Part shown: positions 12,301 through 25,777 of the stretch, in pieces
Position numbering within the stretch: position 1 is the stretch's first letter
Layout of the letters: every line of letters starts with the position of its first letter
Source of the DNA: Icerya purchasi
Taxonomy: Eukaryota > Arthropoda > Insecta > Hemiptera > Monophlebidae
Direction: 5' to 3'
Assembly (NCBI GenBank): GCA_039619475.1
Contig: CM077116.1
Span: 200,345,117-200,409,116 of the forward strand
DNA length: 64,000 nt
Translations under genes and position numbers: made by a program
Notes under the pieces: generated by a model
What the model saw: the letters and a program-made list of their open reading frames with translations, nothing else
Databases searched by the model: none
Told to the model about the DNA's origin: nothing

Positions 12301-12329
12301 AGAGTTCGCGTCCGTTATACATGAAATCT

Positions 12330-12720
12330 GGACTATTGACGAAGACCCATTATTAAAACCATCTTTTTTTCGTGACTTCAAAAAGATGGCCGCCAGAAGA
12401 AGATCTATTTAAACCGGTGTTCGTTAGAAGATTATATAGAGTCAAGCCTGGGCTCCGACATGGATGGTTAAACATGCAATAATAGATGTTTTTGCAAACA
12501 TTTATATTGCATATAGAATATTTGTAACTATACCGATTACAAATTGTGAGGCGGAAAGATCTTTTTCGATATTAAAAAGAATAAAAAACACGTACGGAAG
12601 ATGATAGATTATCGGCATTATCAAGATTAACGATCGAAACAGATTTTCTCCGTTCGTGTAGATTTTAACGATATTATACAAGAATTTGCAGGGGAAAAAA
12701 AAGAAAAAAATTCATTGTTT
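12330..12720 (+). pseudogene. hAT transposase C-terminal (dimerisation) fragment
   Basis: From 12497 the plus strand reads NIYIAYRIFVTIPITNCEAE and continues RSFSILKRIKNTYG. This is the hAT C-terminal dimerisation domain, with the Asn-Cys-Glu-Ala-Glu-Arg-Ser-Phe-Ser core seen in hAT transposases and zinc-finger-MYM-1-like derivatives. After a frameshift it continues as DRLSALSRLTIETDFLRS and, after another, DFNDIIQEFA. The RNase H-like catalytic core is not found upstream. This is a dead remnant of an autonomous hAT element. Nothing ties it to the hAT MITEs near 57-58 kb beyond superfamily. Confidence 0.8.
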
Positions 12721-13530
12721 AAAATTATATGTAGTTTGATAGGGTAAATATAATATATTTGGAGATTTTATACCAATAATTTATATAAATAACAATTCTG
12801 TCCAGAGCCCATCCATATTTAAGTTTATGGAACCCCGACAGAATGTTTTACAGTATTAATATTAATTAGTATTCCTTAAATTCAATATAGGTGTATATGT
12901 ATTTTATGGTGATTTATTTCGGCTATCGTAAAACTACTGAACATATTTTAAATAGCTTAGTTACTAATTGATCATTGCTAATATTGCTAAAATCTGTATT
13001 ACTAACAGCCGGAAAGTATATGCTTAATATTATCAGTAAAGTTACACGTTTTATACAGTTATTTAAGTGTGCAATTTTATAATTATATAAATAATCTTTA
13101 AAGAGACCGCGTCGTCTGGTAATAAATTGTACATTAAAATATTTGGCGTAATAGTCTAAACATTTTTACCTATACCGTTATATATTCGTCCCGCTGTGCT
13201 TGAAATTGATTATTATAATACTTATCTAATATTATAAGTTTTTAAACTGTTTAAGCGTTAACGATTTTTGTTCGTGTATGAAGTAAGGGGTTGTTGATAC
13301 CGTACGTTATTGAATTCGTGATTTATATTTATATTACTTTTTTATTAAAAATATGTTAATGTGTTCCTGTATTTCGTAAGTTAATGGGGTTTAATACCTG
13401 CAATGACAGTGCTTGCCATGTAGCTGCTAGTTCTATAAGCTTTAATAATTTTTATTGCAATAGTTCTCTGAAAACTTTTTAATATATTTTGAAATCTCTT
13501 AATTTTTAACATATCTATATAATATATATA
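12721..13530. other. AT-rich DNA, possible hAT 3' non-coding tail
   Basis: No frame or RNA is visible. It could include the 3' UTR and right end of the hAT element above (agagcccatccatattt near 12805), but I cannot find a matching left terminus or target duplication. Confidence 0.35.
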
Positions 13531-13534
13531 TATA

Positions 13535-13969
13535 AACTCGGTCATTTTGGCCTCGCAAGGGGCTGTGCCCCTTGACCACTCTTGCTTTTATTTATGTTTC
13601 TTTCTCTTCTATACTTTGTATAAAATTATCAAAATTTACAACGTAATTCTTACTGTAATTAACACAAAAAGAAAAACAAAACATAATCACAAAAATCCTA
13701 TCCTAACATTTAACTTTCATTACATTAAATTAAGATATTGTTTCATTACATTTTTCGTTAAATATTTCGTTACATAAAATTGTGACATTTTTTAAATAAC
13801 AATAACAAAAATCCTATAAAATATAACAAACGTTACATAAAATTGGGACATTTTTTTGGGACATTTTGCGTTACATAAAATTGGGACATTTTTTTGGGAC
13901 ATTTTGCGTTACATAAAATTGGGACATTTTTTCGAATGGGGGTAGCCTAAGAATTACGTTGTAATTAAT
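13535..13969 (+). mobile_element. TA-associated hairpin-ended repeat family, monomer copy
   Basis: The left end follows directly on a TA run and starts aactcggtcattttggcc. Next comes a perfect hairpin, caaggggctgtgccccttg, at 13556-13574. The body holds ctcttctatactttg, tttacaacgtaattctt and repeated cgttacataaaattgggaca blocks. The right end, taagaattacgttgtaatta, runs into another TA-rich tract. The left end reappears at both ends of 52290-52975 and, diverged, at 518-617. There is no coding capacity. Non-coding status, several copies and fixed ends suggest a non-autonomous mobile element, but its superfamily is unknown. Confidence 0.75.
13831..13932 (+). repeat. 38-bp internal tandem repeat, about 2.7 units
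   Basis: The unit begins cgttacataaaattgggaca and ends gggacattttg. It occurs twice in full at 13831-13906, followed by a truncated third unit. The copy at 52290-52975 has only single units at the matching places, so the array expanded in this copy. Confidence 0.85.
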
Positions 13970-15722
13970 ATATATATGTATATATATATAACACTACCAT
14001 AAAAAGTATGTTAGACAATATTATTTTTTTATATAACGTTGTTTCCTTTTTGTAATTTATTCGGTTATTATTATTATTATATAATTTGTTAAATAGAATT
14101 AAACATTTATTTATTTTTTTAGTTATATACTGAAAATGATTATAAAATTTTTATCTATTACACACCTAAGTATTTTTGGTTTGACTAATCATACCAATAT
14201 AAATTCCATTTTTCGAAGAGACCGAGGAAACGTTACTTAGGCGATATTTTTTTTTTTTTAATGACCTTGCTTTCGCTTTTTAATATTCGGACGCATGGCT
14301 TAATTCATTAGTGTTGATTATTCGCAGTCAGTTTCTATATAGTGTTTGTCGAAGAGATAAATACGAACGGGACACAGAATTTTTCGCTGGTTCTGGCGCT
14401 TGGCAGCAGCTGTTTTGCGATACTGAATTGATTGCATTAAGGAGAATATGATTTAATTTTACATGCACAAAAATTTATTCATTTTCTCCCCGTCTCTTTT
14501 AGAAGTATAGCTAAAAGTCTTGACTATCATTATTTCGTCCTCTGAGGAGATGCCAATAGCATCACGCTAGAAGAATATTAATAAATCCTTCCCTATTTGA
14601 CTTTGCGTAGAATTTTTTATATTTTTCATCTTCCGCTGGTCGCAGTTTTTAATTGCAAGCTATAACTGGGAAAAAAGAAGGAAAAATTCTAGAAAGTGCC
14701 AAATTTTTATTACTCGACAATCGTTATATTTTTCTACTCGAGTTTTTAGTCTCTTGCACAACATTATAAAAATAATGCGTTTACCAGAAGCTTCTTAAAC
14801 TATTAAGTGAACAAATTTTAATAGCCCTCTTCGCGATGAAACACTGCATTTATTGCATCCCGATTTTATTTAGACGAATAAAATATCGGACGATTCGATA
14901 ATAAATGAAGATGCACGATCTTCAATTTGAGCGTATTCCATCTCATCATGTCACAAATATTCGGCTTAACTTTTAAAAATTTAGACTATTCTCAAACGTA
15001 GCTTTATTCAAAGTTCTGTCGAATTATTAAGTATATAGATTTAAAAATAAAAAGGATATGATTTTTTTTATTATCAGGGAAAAATGTTTTCTTTACAATT
15101 CTTTCTATTCATCTCGTCGATTTTAAGGACAACAGCAAATTTTCTTGAAACTCGTTCGGGCGATGTTAGCAGATATATGACAATATCGGTTCGAGAGCAT
15201 TTGCCAGGGTTCAAAAGATAATGAGAAACGATAAAGCGACCGAACAGATCGAGGTAGAAATAAATTCGTGTTAACGATATACTGTTGTTAACTTTCAGAA
15301 ATTATATAATAAATATATTCTCCTATCGTCCCGGTAAATATTCTGATTTATTTTCTCGATTAACGCTGATGTAGCTCTAGACACGAATTGAAATGTATTT
15401 CGCTATAAATCATAATTACGTCTAAATAAAGAAGACAACCGCACACGGTAAATACCCGGTTTAGAACTACGCCGAAAGGTTTACTTCTCCACTTCCGTTT
15501 TTGTTATTCTTTTATTTCGTATATATTTCAACAAAATTCATATAATACGCATATAATCTCTTAACGGCGTCTATTTTTTCTTTTTTCCTTTTAAATACGT
15601 CACGGACCCCCCCCCCCGCTCCCATGGAACAAAAACTTACCGCTGGTCGCAGCACTCAATACCGGGTTACTGTTAAAATTCCTTACGTGTTAATCTAGTG
15701 GGTAGTCGGAAGCTTGAAAATA
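13970..15722. other. AT-rich DNA, nothing recognised
   Basis: A TA-rich tract directly follows the element. A poly-C run lies at about 15608-15617. No frames, tRNAs or element termini are visible in the rest. Confidence 0.45.
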
Positions 15723-16619
15723 CAATAGTTGGTCCATAAATTTTTGGCCACACCTCTCGGACAGCGAAAACTAAATTACATACTAGCGTGAAATGTTTTA
15801 CATTAATTCTGAAAATTCGATGATAGCTCCGAATGGATTATGCGGACCATCCGTGCAAAGTCGAATCGAAGTCCTCCTACGGATTCAGAGAGTGCGATGA
15901 AAAATTCGCGGTGACTCGTACGGTAACACTGTTACGGATAAAAGAATAACATTAGTTAAACATTAGACGCTCTAAGCTGACTTCGGAAAAGAAAAAAAAA
16001 AGCAGTACCGTTTAAACGTTTTCTGCGTATGTATTTTTTCAGCGAAGTGATTTTTGCGTGAGATTTTTGATGCCGGTGTGTTTTTGTGAAAATGGGCATC
16101 ACGACAATGTCAGGCTGCATTACGTTGTGACCGAATTATTACAAAAACACAATACTGAGCTGTTGACACACCCTCCCCGTACAGACCTGACGTCGCAACC
16201 CTTGTGTGATTTTGGTCTCTTTCCAATACTCAAACAAGTCTTACTAAGCAGCCCGCGCTTGAGAAGATTTCCTTAAACATGTTCCTTAAGCTGAGCTTGA
16301 GAAAACTTTTAAAAGGTGAAATAGGTAGAAAACAAATGCACGAAGGGACGACGGTGCATTTTAAGGAAGATAAAAATTTAAACGACCATTGAAATGTGTG
16401 CTAAAATTTTGTAACAAAATTGCGTTTTTTTAGCACGAAATCTGTCGGCGGAATTCGATACGGCTTTGCGCGGATGGCCCGTTATGAAGCTATCGAGCTG
16501 AAGTTTTCAGAATTAATGTAAAGCATCTACGTTACAAGCGCATGTAAAATTTAGTTTTCGGTGACTTAATTTTTCAGGCAGTGCAAGGGGTGTGGCCAAA
16601 ATTTTTGGACCAACCATTG
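15723..16619 (+). mobile_element. Tc1/mariner deletion derivative with long inverted arms
   Basis: The ends match as inverted repeats (left caatagttggtccataaa, right arm with the same pattern), each flanked by TA at 15721-15722 and 16620-16621. The similarity extends about 160 bp inward with small gaps: shared blocks include cgaaaactaaatt, ttacattaattctgaaaa and ccatccg.gcaaag. The interior keeps a C-terminal transposase remnant at about 16096-16240 with HHDN, VVTELLQKHN and CDFGLFP, that is, the second and third catalytic Asp blocks of a mariner DDD transposase. The N-terminal DNA-binding domain and first Asp are absent. The element is non-autonomous and coding-dead. Confidence 0.8.
16096..16245 (+). 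pseudogene. mariner-type transposase remnant
   Basis: The frame reads HHDN, VVTELLQKHN, HPPRTDLTSQ and CDFGLFP. In intact relatives these correspond to HHDNARPH, the following helix, HPPYSPDLSP and CDFGLFPKLK. A local rearrangement has destroyed the YSPDLSP block. With no first catalytic Asp and no helix-turn-helix domain, the fragment cannot catalyse transposition. Confidence 0.75.
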
Positions 16620-16621
16620 TA

Positions 16622-17280
16622 TCGTAATTTTAATTTCGTATACTAACTACAATAAGTGTCCTAAGCCCTTGCCCTTTCAAAAAAAAAAAAAAGAAAATTA
16701 AGCTTTTATAACTGAACGACAAAAAAAAAAATGTTATTTTCCAAGAGGAGGAAAAAATCGCGGAAAGCTGAAAGCGATAACTAAGTCACGGCGATGGCAC
16801 GGAACTCTTTCGCGTAACACGGCGGCTCCAACCGACGCCACTGGCCTCAGGTAGACCAAAAACAGAGTACCATTAAATGAACAAAGTTCAAATTTCTTCG
16901 ATTTAGTGATTTTATTAAAAATTTCATTAAGATAGGATTAGACAGGTGAACTTATTCACGTTTATGACAAACAAGAAAGACACAAAATACATGTGAAAAG
17001 ATACAGTAGTAAGATGGAATAATCTAGAAACAGGGAATACTTTGTATCTAGAAGACTAAAAGCCATGTTAAAGAAGCGCAAAAGTACTTCATTTTCAGTT
17101 TTTTTTTGTTTTCTTTTTTGCGGATGGGAGCAGTTCAATTGCGGATATTAGCTAGTATAAATGAAATTTTTGTACATTTTCATCGCAATGCACTTTTAAT
17201 CGTATTTTCATAAGACTGTGCAGTTTATCTTTTGATTTTACCAAATCGACAATTAAACTAATTTCATCGCAGTGGTTATA
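16622..17280. other. AT-rich DNA, nothing recognised
   Basis: Poly-A runs lie near 16679-16692. No frame or structured RNA is apparent. Confidence 0.45.
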
Positions 17281-17282
17281 AC

Positions 17283-17393
17283 CATCTTTTTCTTTTTCTC
17301 TTTCTCTCTCTCTCTTTCTTTCGCTATACCACACGCATACACGCATACACACACCCACACCCACACCCACACCCACACACCCACACACACACC

Positions 17394-17485
<92 letters not shown>
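17283..17485. repeat. Compound microsatellite (TTTC/TC)n-(CA)n-(TA)n
   Basis: Pyrimidine repeats at about 17287-17323 lead into a CA array interspersed with CCCACA at about 17339-17419, then a pure TA run to 17484. Translations give His-Thr, Tyr-Ile and Val-Cys repeats that are not genes. Confidence 0.97.
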
Positions 17486-17486
<1 letters not shown>

Positions 17487-17489
17487 TTA

Positions 17490-18460
<971 letters not shown>

Positions 18461-18462
<2 letters not shown>

Positions 18463-20125
18463 TTTAAAAATAAAATACTGTTAGTAAAAATTCCAATTAG
18501 AATTTCGTATTAGTTCGTTCAGGAAAATAATGTTACAGATGAGACGGATAAGAAAAATATACGCAGATATAGGAATACAGTACCGTCAATGTTCAAAAAT
18601 GTTCGTCGAATGACCGTGAAAATAAAAACTAAAACGTTTCTATTAGTGTAGCAATAAAAGTATAATAAGGGTTCCAAAAATCCACGTGCGTTTCCCGTAA
18701 GTGAGAGAGCAGTATCACAACTCTTTACGCAACAAATAAAATTATTATTTATCGCTTCAGTTGAGTTATCTATTAATCTAGATCATGTCACTATAGTAAA
18801 TATACGTGCCTCATTCGTTTCTCAATTCCAGACTATCTGATTCACTCCAATGTTGCGTTCAATTCACTTTTGGTCGTAATTTGTTTTTTGACCTACATCA
18901 AGACAAACAATTAGTCTGGCTAAGCATAATGTTGCCCAATGTTTCTCTATATCGTAGATGGATCCTGTACGAACACGTATGTTTGCGCTATCATTATGTC
19001 CGCTGCTCGATCAGACATTAGACGACTTTATTTGCCGGCAACTTCATAAAATAATTCGCGAATCATTAACCAGTTTTTTATTCGCATAGAACAGATTAAA
19101 ACAGGGTCGATATTTTGCGAACGATAAACCAAAGAAAATCGAACAATCGCGCACGTTTGATATAAACTCGGTTAACATTGAATGGTAGACAGTAAATGCT
19201 GTAAGAAAAAGAGAACAGCGAGTGATATGTAGGCCAATTCCGCGAGAGCTATCCACATTCCTGGCTCCTCAGCCAGGTGAACTTTAGCCTCAAGTATCAC
19301 ACTAGACACCATTTTTAGCTTTTCGGTTACCTGCTTCGACAAGGTTTTTTCCCGGAATTTACTTTATTCGCGATAAAGACGTAGCGGAAGTTGTCCAACT
19401 ATCTTTTATTTCCATCGAAATTATTTGTATTCTATTTTCCGGTATCTTATATTTACCCTTTGTTTTGTATTCTATGGATCGCTTCATTAAATTTTTTACA
19501 TTTTGGTCTAATCGCGTAAAGAAGTGTTTATCTTTACGAAAAAAAGGCCCAAGAAAACATCTCGTAAGAATCGAATGTATCCGTTCTAGAAAAAATTGGC
19601 TTGTAGATTTCATCTGAAAAATTTTCCTCATGGAAAACTGTTTTTTTCCACTTTTAATAGAAAAAACCTACAAAAGTCAACCGGAACATTAAAAGTAGTA
19701 CAATATAAAGAGGGGAATAAAATGCGACTTGAACAGTAGAAAGCGACTAATAAAGTTTTTGCAAAAACACCATAAATAAAGCGCAAAAATGGGATTTTTC
19801 AAGTTTAGTTACTTGGTTTGTGTTTATCGTAAAGAGTGATAGCTTTTAATATTACGAATTTTATACATAAATATTAATAAATTTTTGAAATATTCACGAA
19901 AATGTAAAAAAAATTGTCTCGGGAAAAGACACTCACTTTTCTTCACGGACTGTTCCCATTTCTTTAATAATATTTCTACCACGATTTTCATCAGAAACTT
20001 AATTTTTTCATATATGCGAGATCACATGAGCACGTCAGCTATTTCTATTATAAATTTTCTACACAAATTAACAATTTTATCAGCACTATTGGAATAATTA
20101 CTAGCCCAGACAGCCGCATTTTATG
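18461..20125. other. AT-rich DNA, nothing recognised
   Basis: Small frames at 18806-19021, 19044-19256, 19359-19631 and 19885-20097 have no recognisable domain. No element ends are seen. Confidence 0.45.
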
Positions 20126-20129
20126 TATA

Positions 20130-20640
20130 CACTAGCCATTACTCACGGCTTCGCCCATGTACTAATACTCGTTTAAATCTGTACTTGGAAATTCATATAG
20201 AAGTTTTTTGTTTTTTGTCATCTGAAACTATATTTATGTAAAGGATTTTTCTCCCTTTTTAGGGGTAAAAAAATTTATCACCGTCCAACAAAAAAAAAAA
20301 AATATGGTTTTCACGTTTCACGTTTAATTAAAGATTACCGATCTTTCTATAACTTGTCTGTCGTGATCTAACAAAAATTTTCGCTCAACTTATAAACAGC
20401 GTATAAAGCCATCATTTTGAAGGGGCTATGTTATTCACACGGTGACTCCCATAATTACATATTTAAGAGAACATTTTCTTCACTCGTATTTTTCCATCTA
20501 TTCTATTGAAATTAATTTATTACTACAACACAGCACACTGCAATAGTTGAGTATTTCAAATTTAAGTATAAATAACATTCCTGGTAGCAAGTATTAAAAA
20601 TGCAGTTTCCAGTCTTGTTTCCCGTTGTTCGTTTGTTTCA
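20130..20640 (+). repeat. Unclassified dispersed repeat, copy B
   Basis: The head near 20140-20175 reads actcacggcttcgcccatg then ctaatactcgtttaaatctg. Internal blocks include catctgaaactatatttatg, gtctgtcgtgatctaaca, cataattacatatttaag and caagtattaaaaatg. The same order occurs in copy A (650-1930), and the head and middle blocks recur about 545 bp downstream in copy C. The cggcttcgccc head is of a kind common in arthropod repeats, but I cannot assign a family. Confidence 0.6.
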
Positions 20641-21245
20641 GACAATCGAACTTGAACAATGCGTACTTGAACGGTTTCCAGCCTTGCTTCCTACATGGCT
20701 TCACCGTGTATATATTAATACCCGTTTGTATCCATACTCGGAAATTAATAAAAAAAATTTTGTTTTATCATCTCGAATCTATATTTATGTGTAAAGATTC
20801 TTTCTCTCTTTGGGAAACATGCTTAAAATGGTCTCAACGTTTTTTACGTTTAACTGAAGATTGTTGATCTTTTCGTAACCTATCTGCCATGAAGCAACAA
20901 AAAGTTTTGCTCAACTAAATAGTACACACAGCCATCAATCATTTTGAACGGTCCGAGTTATTCACACGACGATTTCCTATAATTACACATTTTTAACTCG
21001 GTGTATAAACAAAAATCTGTTTTGATTTTTTTTTTTTTTATGCGACTAATTTATATTTTTCCAACTTTCATTATGTTTTTTTTCATTTTTTTTCTTTATT
21101 TTCTTAATTTTAAAATATACGCGGAAAAATTAATTTTTTTGAGGGAAACTTTTTACTCGTTTTTTTTTTTTTTTTTTATTATGATTGGGGTTACTATTAC
21201 ATTTACGCAACTGTACCATTACAGTTTCACTAAAATTATTTGATA
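20641..21245 (+). repeat. Unclassified dispersed repeat, copy C (tandem to B)
   Basis: This copy repeats copy B: catggcttcaccgtgtatat, taatacccgtttgtatcc, catctcgaatctatatttatg, gttttgctcaac, gttattcacacgacgatt and cctataattacacattt. It lies head-to-tail after copy B. The 3' part is T-rich. Two overlapping frames at 20600-20867 run through it without any domain. Confidence 0.6.
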
Positions 21246-23250
21246 ATTAAGTTTCAGGGTTTTTTCGTATTTTTCCTTGTACTATAATATTACGTAGAAC
21301 AATGTAATTATATGTCCCGTGACAACCGAAGGCAAAAGTTAATGCGGGCACTAACTGTTATACATATGTCTCTGTTTTTCAAAAAAAAAAACATCATCGC
21401 TTTCATATCTAAAATTTCTGCTCCACGTTTTTCTTTTTTCCAGCCTATGGTATTCAATTTTAACCCGTAATTTAGGTAGCAACAGTTCCTTACACCGTTG
21501 GATCAAACTGATTTTGCACCTATTTTATTTAATATTTCGCTCGTTAAAAAAAAAAAAAGTGAAATAAATAAAATAAAATTTATGATTTTTTTAATTGTAA
21601 TTTCAAAAGTTTTTGCTATTTTCACATTTTGTTTCATTCTTAAATTGTTACACAAAACAAAGTAAAATCTATAAGGAAAAAAAACGTTTTACGTATAAGG
21701 AAGAAACTATACAAGTTTATGTGAAGTTTTACTAAATTACATAAATTAATATTTTCGGACATAACATATACGTACAGATGATGACTCGGGTATATTTGTA
21801 TTTTTTTAAACATTTATTCGCGCTTACGGACATATGAAATGATAAAAATATATATTGCTACACGCTGAAAAAAGTTATAGTTAAGATTCACGACGTTTCG
21901 AATATATGGCCGCTGTGCGAGTGCTTAATTATTTGCTGACAGATAGAGGCGGAAAATGTTATAACCCTCAAGTGCGGGTTGTTTTCAATCGTTACAGTGT
22001 TAACCTGTACACACTGTTTAATCGGAATTTAGAAAGGATGCATTTACAGTTAACCAAAACAAACAGAGGCCCCCAAAGTAATGCCTGACCCAACGTGTAA
22101 GTTATAATGTGAAAGTGTCTAAAATGACAAAGTTTGCCCCGATAAATGTTAACGAACGTGTGGAAGGTGAGAATTTACGCGGAATGTAGCGGAAATTTCG
22201 AAAAAATCTGTTCGTCTTTCTATTAAACATCGGGTGGGTGTTGCGAAATTATGGCGGGGGGTGTGACGTCAGACGATATGTTCTGACGATATATTTCACT
22301 TCATCCACTGCACCGGAACCATCTTTGACATCCTACTGTAATATTTAAATTACTTAATTTGTTTTATTATAAACGAATACGATTATATATGTACAAATAC
22401 AACTATATGTATAATGGCAATTTTTAAAAAATACTACTTTTAGAATGGGATTTCTTTTAATAGTGAAAAATATTTTTAGTTCCTGCAGTTAACCAATTTC
22501 AACTGTATATCGACTAGTTTAACCAGGCTTGATACTTTTTCTAGGATATATGAAACGCTGTTACTGGAAAGAATAAATATTCACATTTAAAAGCTAACAA
22601 ATTCGCACTAGGATACTAATTCGGATTTCAAGTTGATTCCTAAACGATAGAACAGGTTCGTCTTATAGTTAACAATATTCAAGAATCTTTAGAAACCAAA
22701 TGCTGTGTAGTTTTCCTGATGTAAAACTACGAGATTTGGTTCTGCATAAAATTTCAATTGTGTTTCTGTACCAAGTTTTTGAATTCTTAAAATCGTATTT
22801 TTTAAATGAAGGATACTTTCTGGTAAAATAATCGCAATCAAATTTTATTAAAACTAGTGTGTCATACGAGAATTTCGTATCGGGACCGATTCTTTGATTT
22901 CCATCACGCGTGTACCGAGTAAACCAGGCATCAGTTCCCTTTGCAAATATGAGTAGCGTTTTTTTATATTAATCTTTAGAAGTTAAAAATAACGATCTAT
23001 AATTTGTTGTCAATGAATTGTTGATAAAGTCACCTTCTGCCAAATACTTACAAAAAAAAAAAAAAGAATCATTTCAATAATACACTTATATTTATGAACG
23101 ATTCTCGTTAAAAAAGGTAGTAAAATATTTTAAAATCTGTTTAAAGAAACATTTGATGCGAAAACACGTATGATCAAAGAACAAAACGAATTCAGTTTTT
23201 TCGGGGAAAAGTCAGAATTATTAGTAGGAAACAAAATACTATTGTACTTT
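21246..23250. other. AT-rich DNA, nothing recognised
   Basis: A 60-codon frame at 21906-22088 and the somewhat less AT-rich stretch around 21890-22330 show no known domain. No terminal repeats were found. Confidence 0.4.
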
Positions 23251-23255
23251 CAAGT

Positions 23256-23835
23256 TTTTATTATTATTTTTTTTTATTTTTTTCATACGTACTTACAGCA
23301 CATCAAAGGCCGGCAGCGCGACAATGAGAGGTGGGATAAATTTGATTGTAGAGGTTGGTATCTTGGAGAAACTTGAAGAGGGCGGAAACAGAGTTGTCTG
23401 AGTCTTCTAAAAGTGATACGTGGTGGAGAAGCTTTTGTATGCTTTTCGACACTGTGAAAGTGTGCCTGAGCAGTCAAGTAGAAGATGACGAATAGAAATC
23501 GGCGGCTGACTGGGCGAGGGATGCGAGTAAAGAGATGACCACGTATGAGAAGAGTATGGCCGCATGGCCGAGACGGACGCGTGCGAGAACAACTTAGTGT
23601 CTTCTGTCAAATGAGAGATTTGATTTCCATTTTCTAATAAAGGGTTTTAAGGAGCGAAGATGGTAGTGACCGAATCCTGCCATCGTTCTTTTAATTTAAG
23701 TTTGACGGTGCGTCGGAAATCGACTAATTGGAACGTTTGGAATTGGAAAGCTTATAGCAGCTTGTTTTGCGGTTTTGTCGGCCAGGTTGTTGCCCGGTGT
23801 TTTTAAACTTATACAGAGACATATGGAAGAAGCTG
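23256..23835 (-). mobile_element. I-like LINE, 5'-truncated 3' end
   Basis: Reading from 23835 downward, the minus strand gives GNNLADKTAKQAAISFPIP, the end of the RNase H domain with GNxxAD. RKWKSNLSF and VVLARVRLGHA follow, then frame-shifted pieces of the Cys/His terminal region (HLLLDCS), and finally VSALFKFLQDTNLYNQI before a stop. The 3' UTR ends in an A-rich/TAA tail at about 23256-23286. The I factor of Drosophila also ends in TAA repeats, which supports the I-clade assignment. Truncation upstream of RNase H and several frameshifts make it dead. Confidence 0.85.
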
Positions 23836-25775
23836 CCAAATCCAAAGCTGTACTATAATAAGTAGTGCGGTGGTAATAATATAACGTTTTACAAATACTG
23901 TTTGGTGTGTAAATAATTTCACATTACACAATGATTTAAAAATTAGAAAATGTGCTAGCATACAAAGAGCCAAAGGATATATTTACCAAATTAACACAGA
24001 AGTTTGATATTTAAAGTGATTAAAATCGATAGATTTCTATAAAAGAATAACGGAAATTAAAAGTAATAATATATAGTGCGGTGAAATTCTTATCAAGGTA
24101 AGGTATTTCAGTATATATCATATAATATACTGAGTTGATTGCTGGAACATCGGTGTCCAGTACTTGTGGACAAAGGCAAATATACATCATTAACTGATTT
24201 ATAAAGTGTATGTTTTTTTTTTTGTTTTTTATTTTATTTTTTACTTTTTTTTTGTGACTTGTGTATATGTAGAAATAAATGTATTAGACGTACTGATTCT
24301 AAAGATATTAAATATAGCAAGCAAAGCTTTTCGTTCTTGGAACATCGTTTTACTGCCCCTCTCACCTTTCAGTGATGTACAATGTCATTTGAAAAAATTT
24401 ATTTGCAACTAGTAGTAGACCGCGGTAGCTACTAGACACTATCATGTTTTACGGTAAAACGTAATAATTCTGAAAAATCGTTTAAATTGTGTATTGTACA
24501 TACAATAATTGTTTAAAAGAGTTACGTCTGCTAGCGAACATCGCGTAAAAACGATTTAAATGTTGCGCCTAAGTTTAAATTTAAACGTAAATAAGGGGGT
24601 AAATACCGAAAATTTCTAATTTCATTATTTCTTTCGTTCGGGAATGTTCCATTGTACAGGTACATCGATGGTACTTAATATGGGAAAACTATTTTCTAGT
24701 AGAGGTCAGCAAAAGTTAAATCAAGCAAATCTTTCTGGATATTAAGTACGACTTGCCGATCAACATGGTCAAGGCCGAAATATTTTTCTCATATCGAAAA
24801 AAAATCTAGCACACTGTAATTATAACCTTGACTGTTACACTTAACCGAGAATCGTTTATCAGTATAGGAGGCGGTTAAGACAATATTTTACTTATCGCTA
24901 TTGAGGTAATTGGTAGTTGGTTAATTAATTAAACTAAAAAAAGTTACGCGATTTAACGGTAAGACGGTTATTCGCGTCGACCGGCATTGTTATTGTATTT
25001 GAATGTACTATATGTAATAAATATTCGTGTAAACCTCTAATTATAGGCCTTGTTCGAAATGTTTGAATGTTGTGAAAATGATTACACTTTTTATTTCTTC
25101 GAAACATTGATTATTCCTTAAGCGCACGAAATATTTCGTTTAGGAAATAGATTTGTAAATTGAGAATTTTAATATTTCCAACTATCAGTGCTAATTACGG
25201 TGAATTTTAAAAGGAAAATAAACAAAATAATTTAGGATTTCGAAATTCTAAAAAAACTGCCGTAATTTTATTTTATTTTCTTCCATTTTATTTCCGCATC
25301 TTATACGGTGATGTGATTTTAAACGTTATAAAGATTTTCCGTTTTTCCGACTGAAACAGCGTAATATTCAAATATTATTTTAATTTGTTTGTTTTTTTTC
25401 TTTTTTCGATTATTTGAATTTTTTTCCGTCTATTACCAGATGATTTTTACGTTAAAATTGATGATTTTTACGCTCATCAGCCGAATTCTCCTTCACTACG
25501 GCTATGTCACTGTAATAACACAATTATAATTATGGTAAAAAATACTTTTATAAAGAGAACCTTCTTTAGAAAAGGTTTGCCTACAAGAAATATTACTAGC
25601 AGAATGAAAGTTTTGTACCGACTGTGTTTATCGGCACATTACAAATAAACGTAGATATCAAAAATTATATGTTTAGATTAATAGGAAAGGGAAACAAAAA
25701 TCTGCTTAGAGTAAAAAAAAAAAAAAAAATAAAGTGCATTATGCGGACTAATGAAGAAAAAAGAACTGAGAAATG
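23836..25775. other. AT-rich DNA, nothing recognised
   Basis: No supported frame or element end is visible. T-rich homopolymers occur near 24207-24250 and 25388-25405. Confidence 0.45.
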
Positions 25776-25777
25776 AC

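Noticed and set aside
13535..13969. Helitron
   Set aside because: No 5' TC, no 3' CTRR after the hairpin and the wrong flanks, so not supported.
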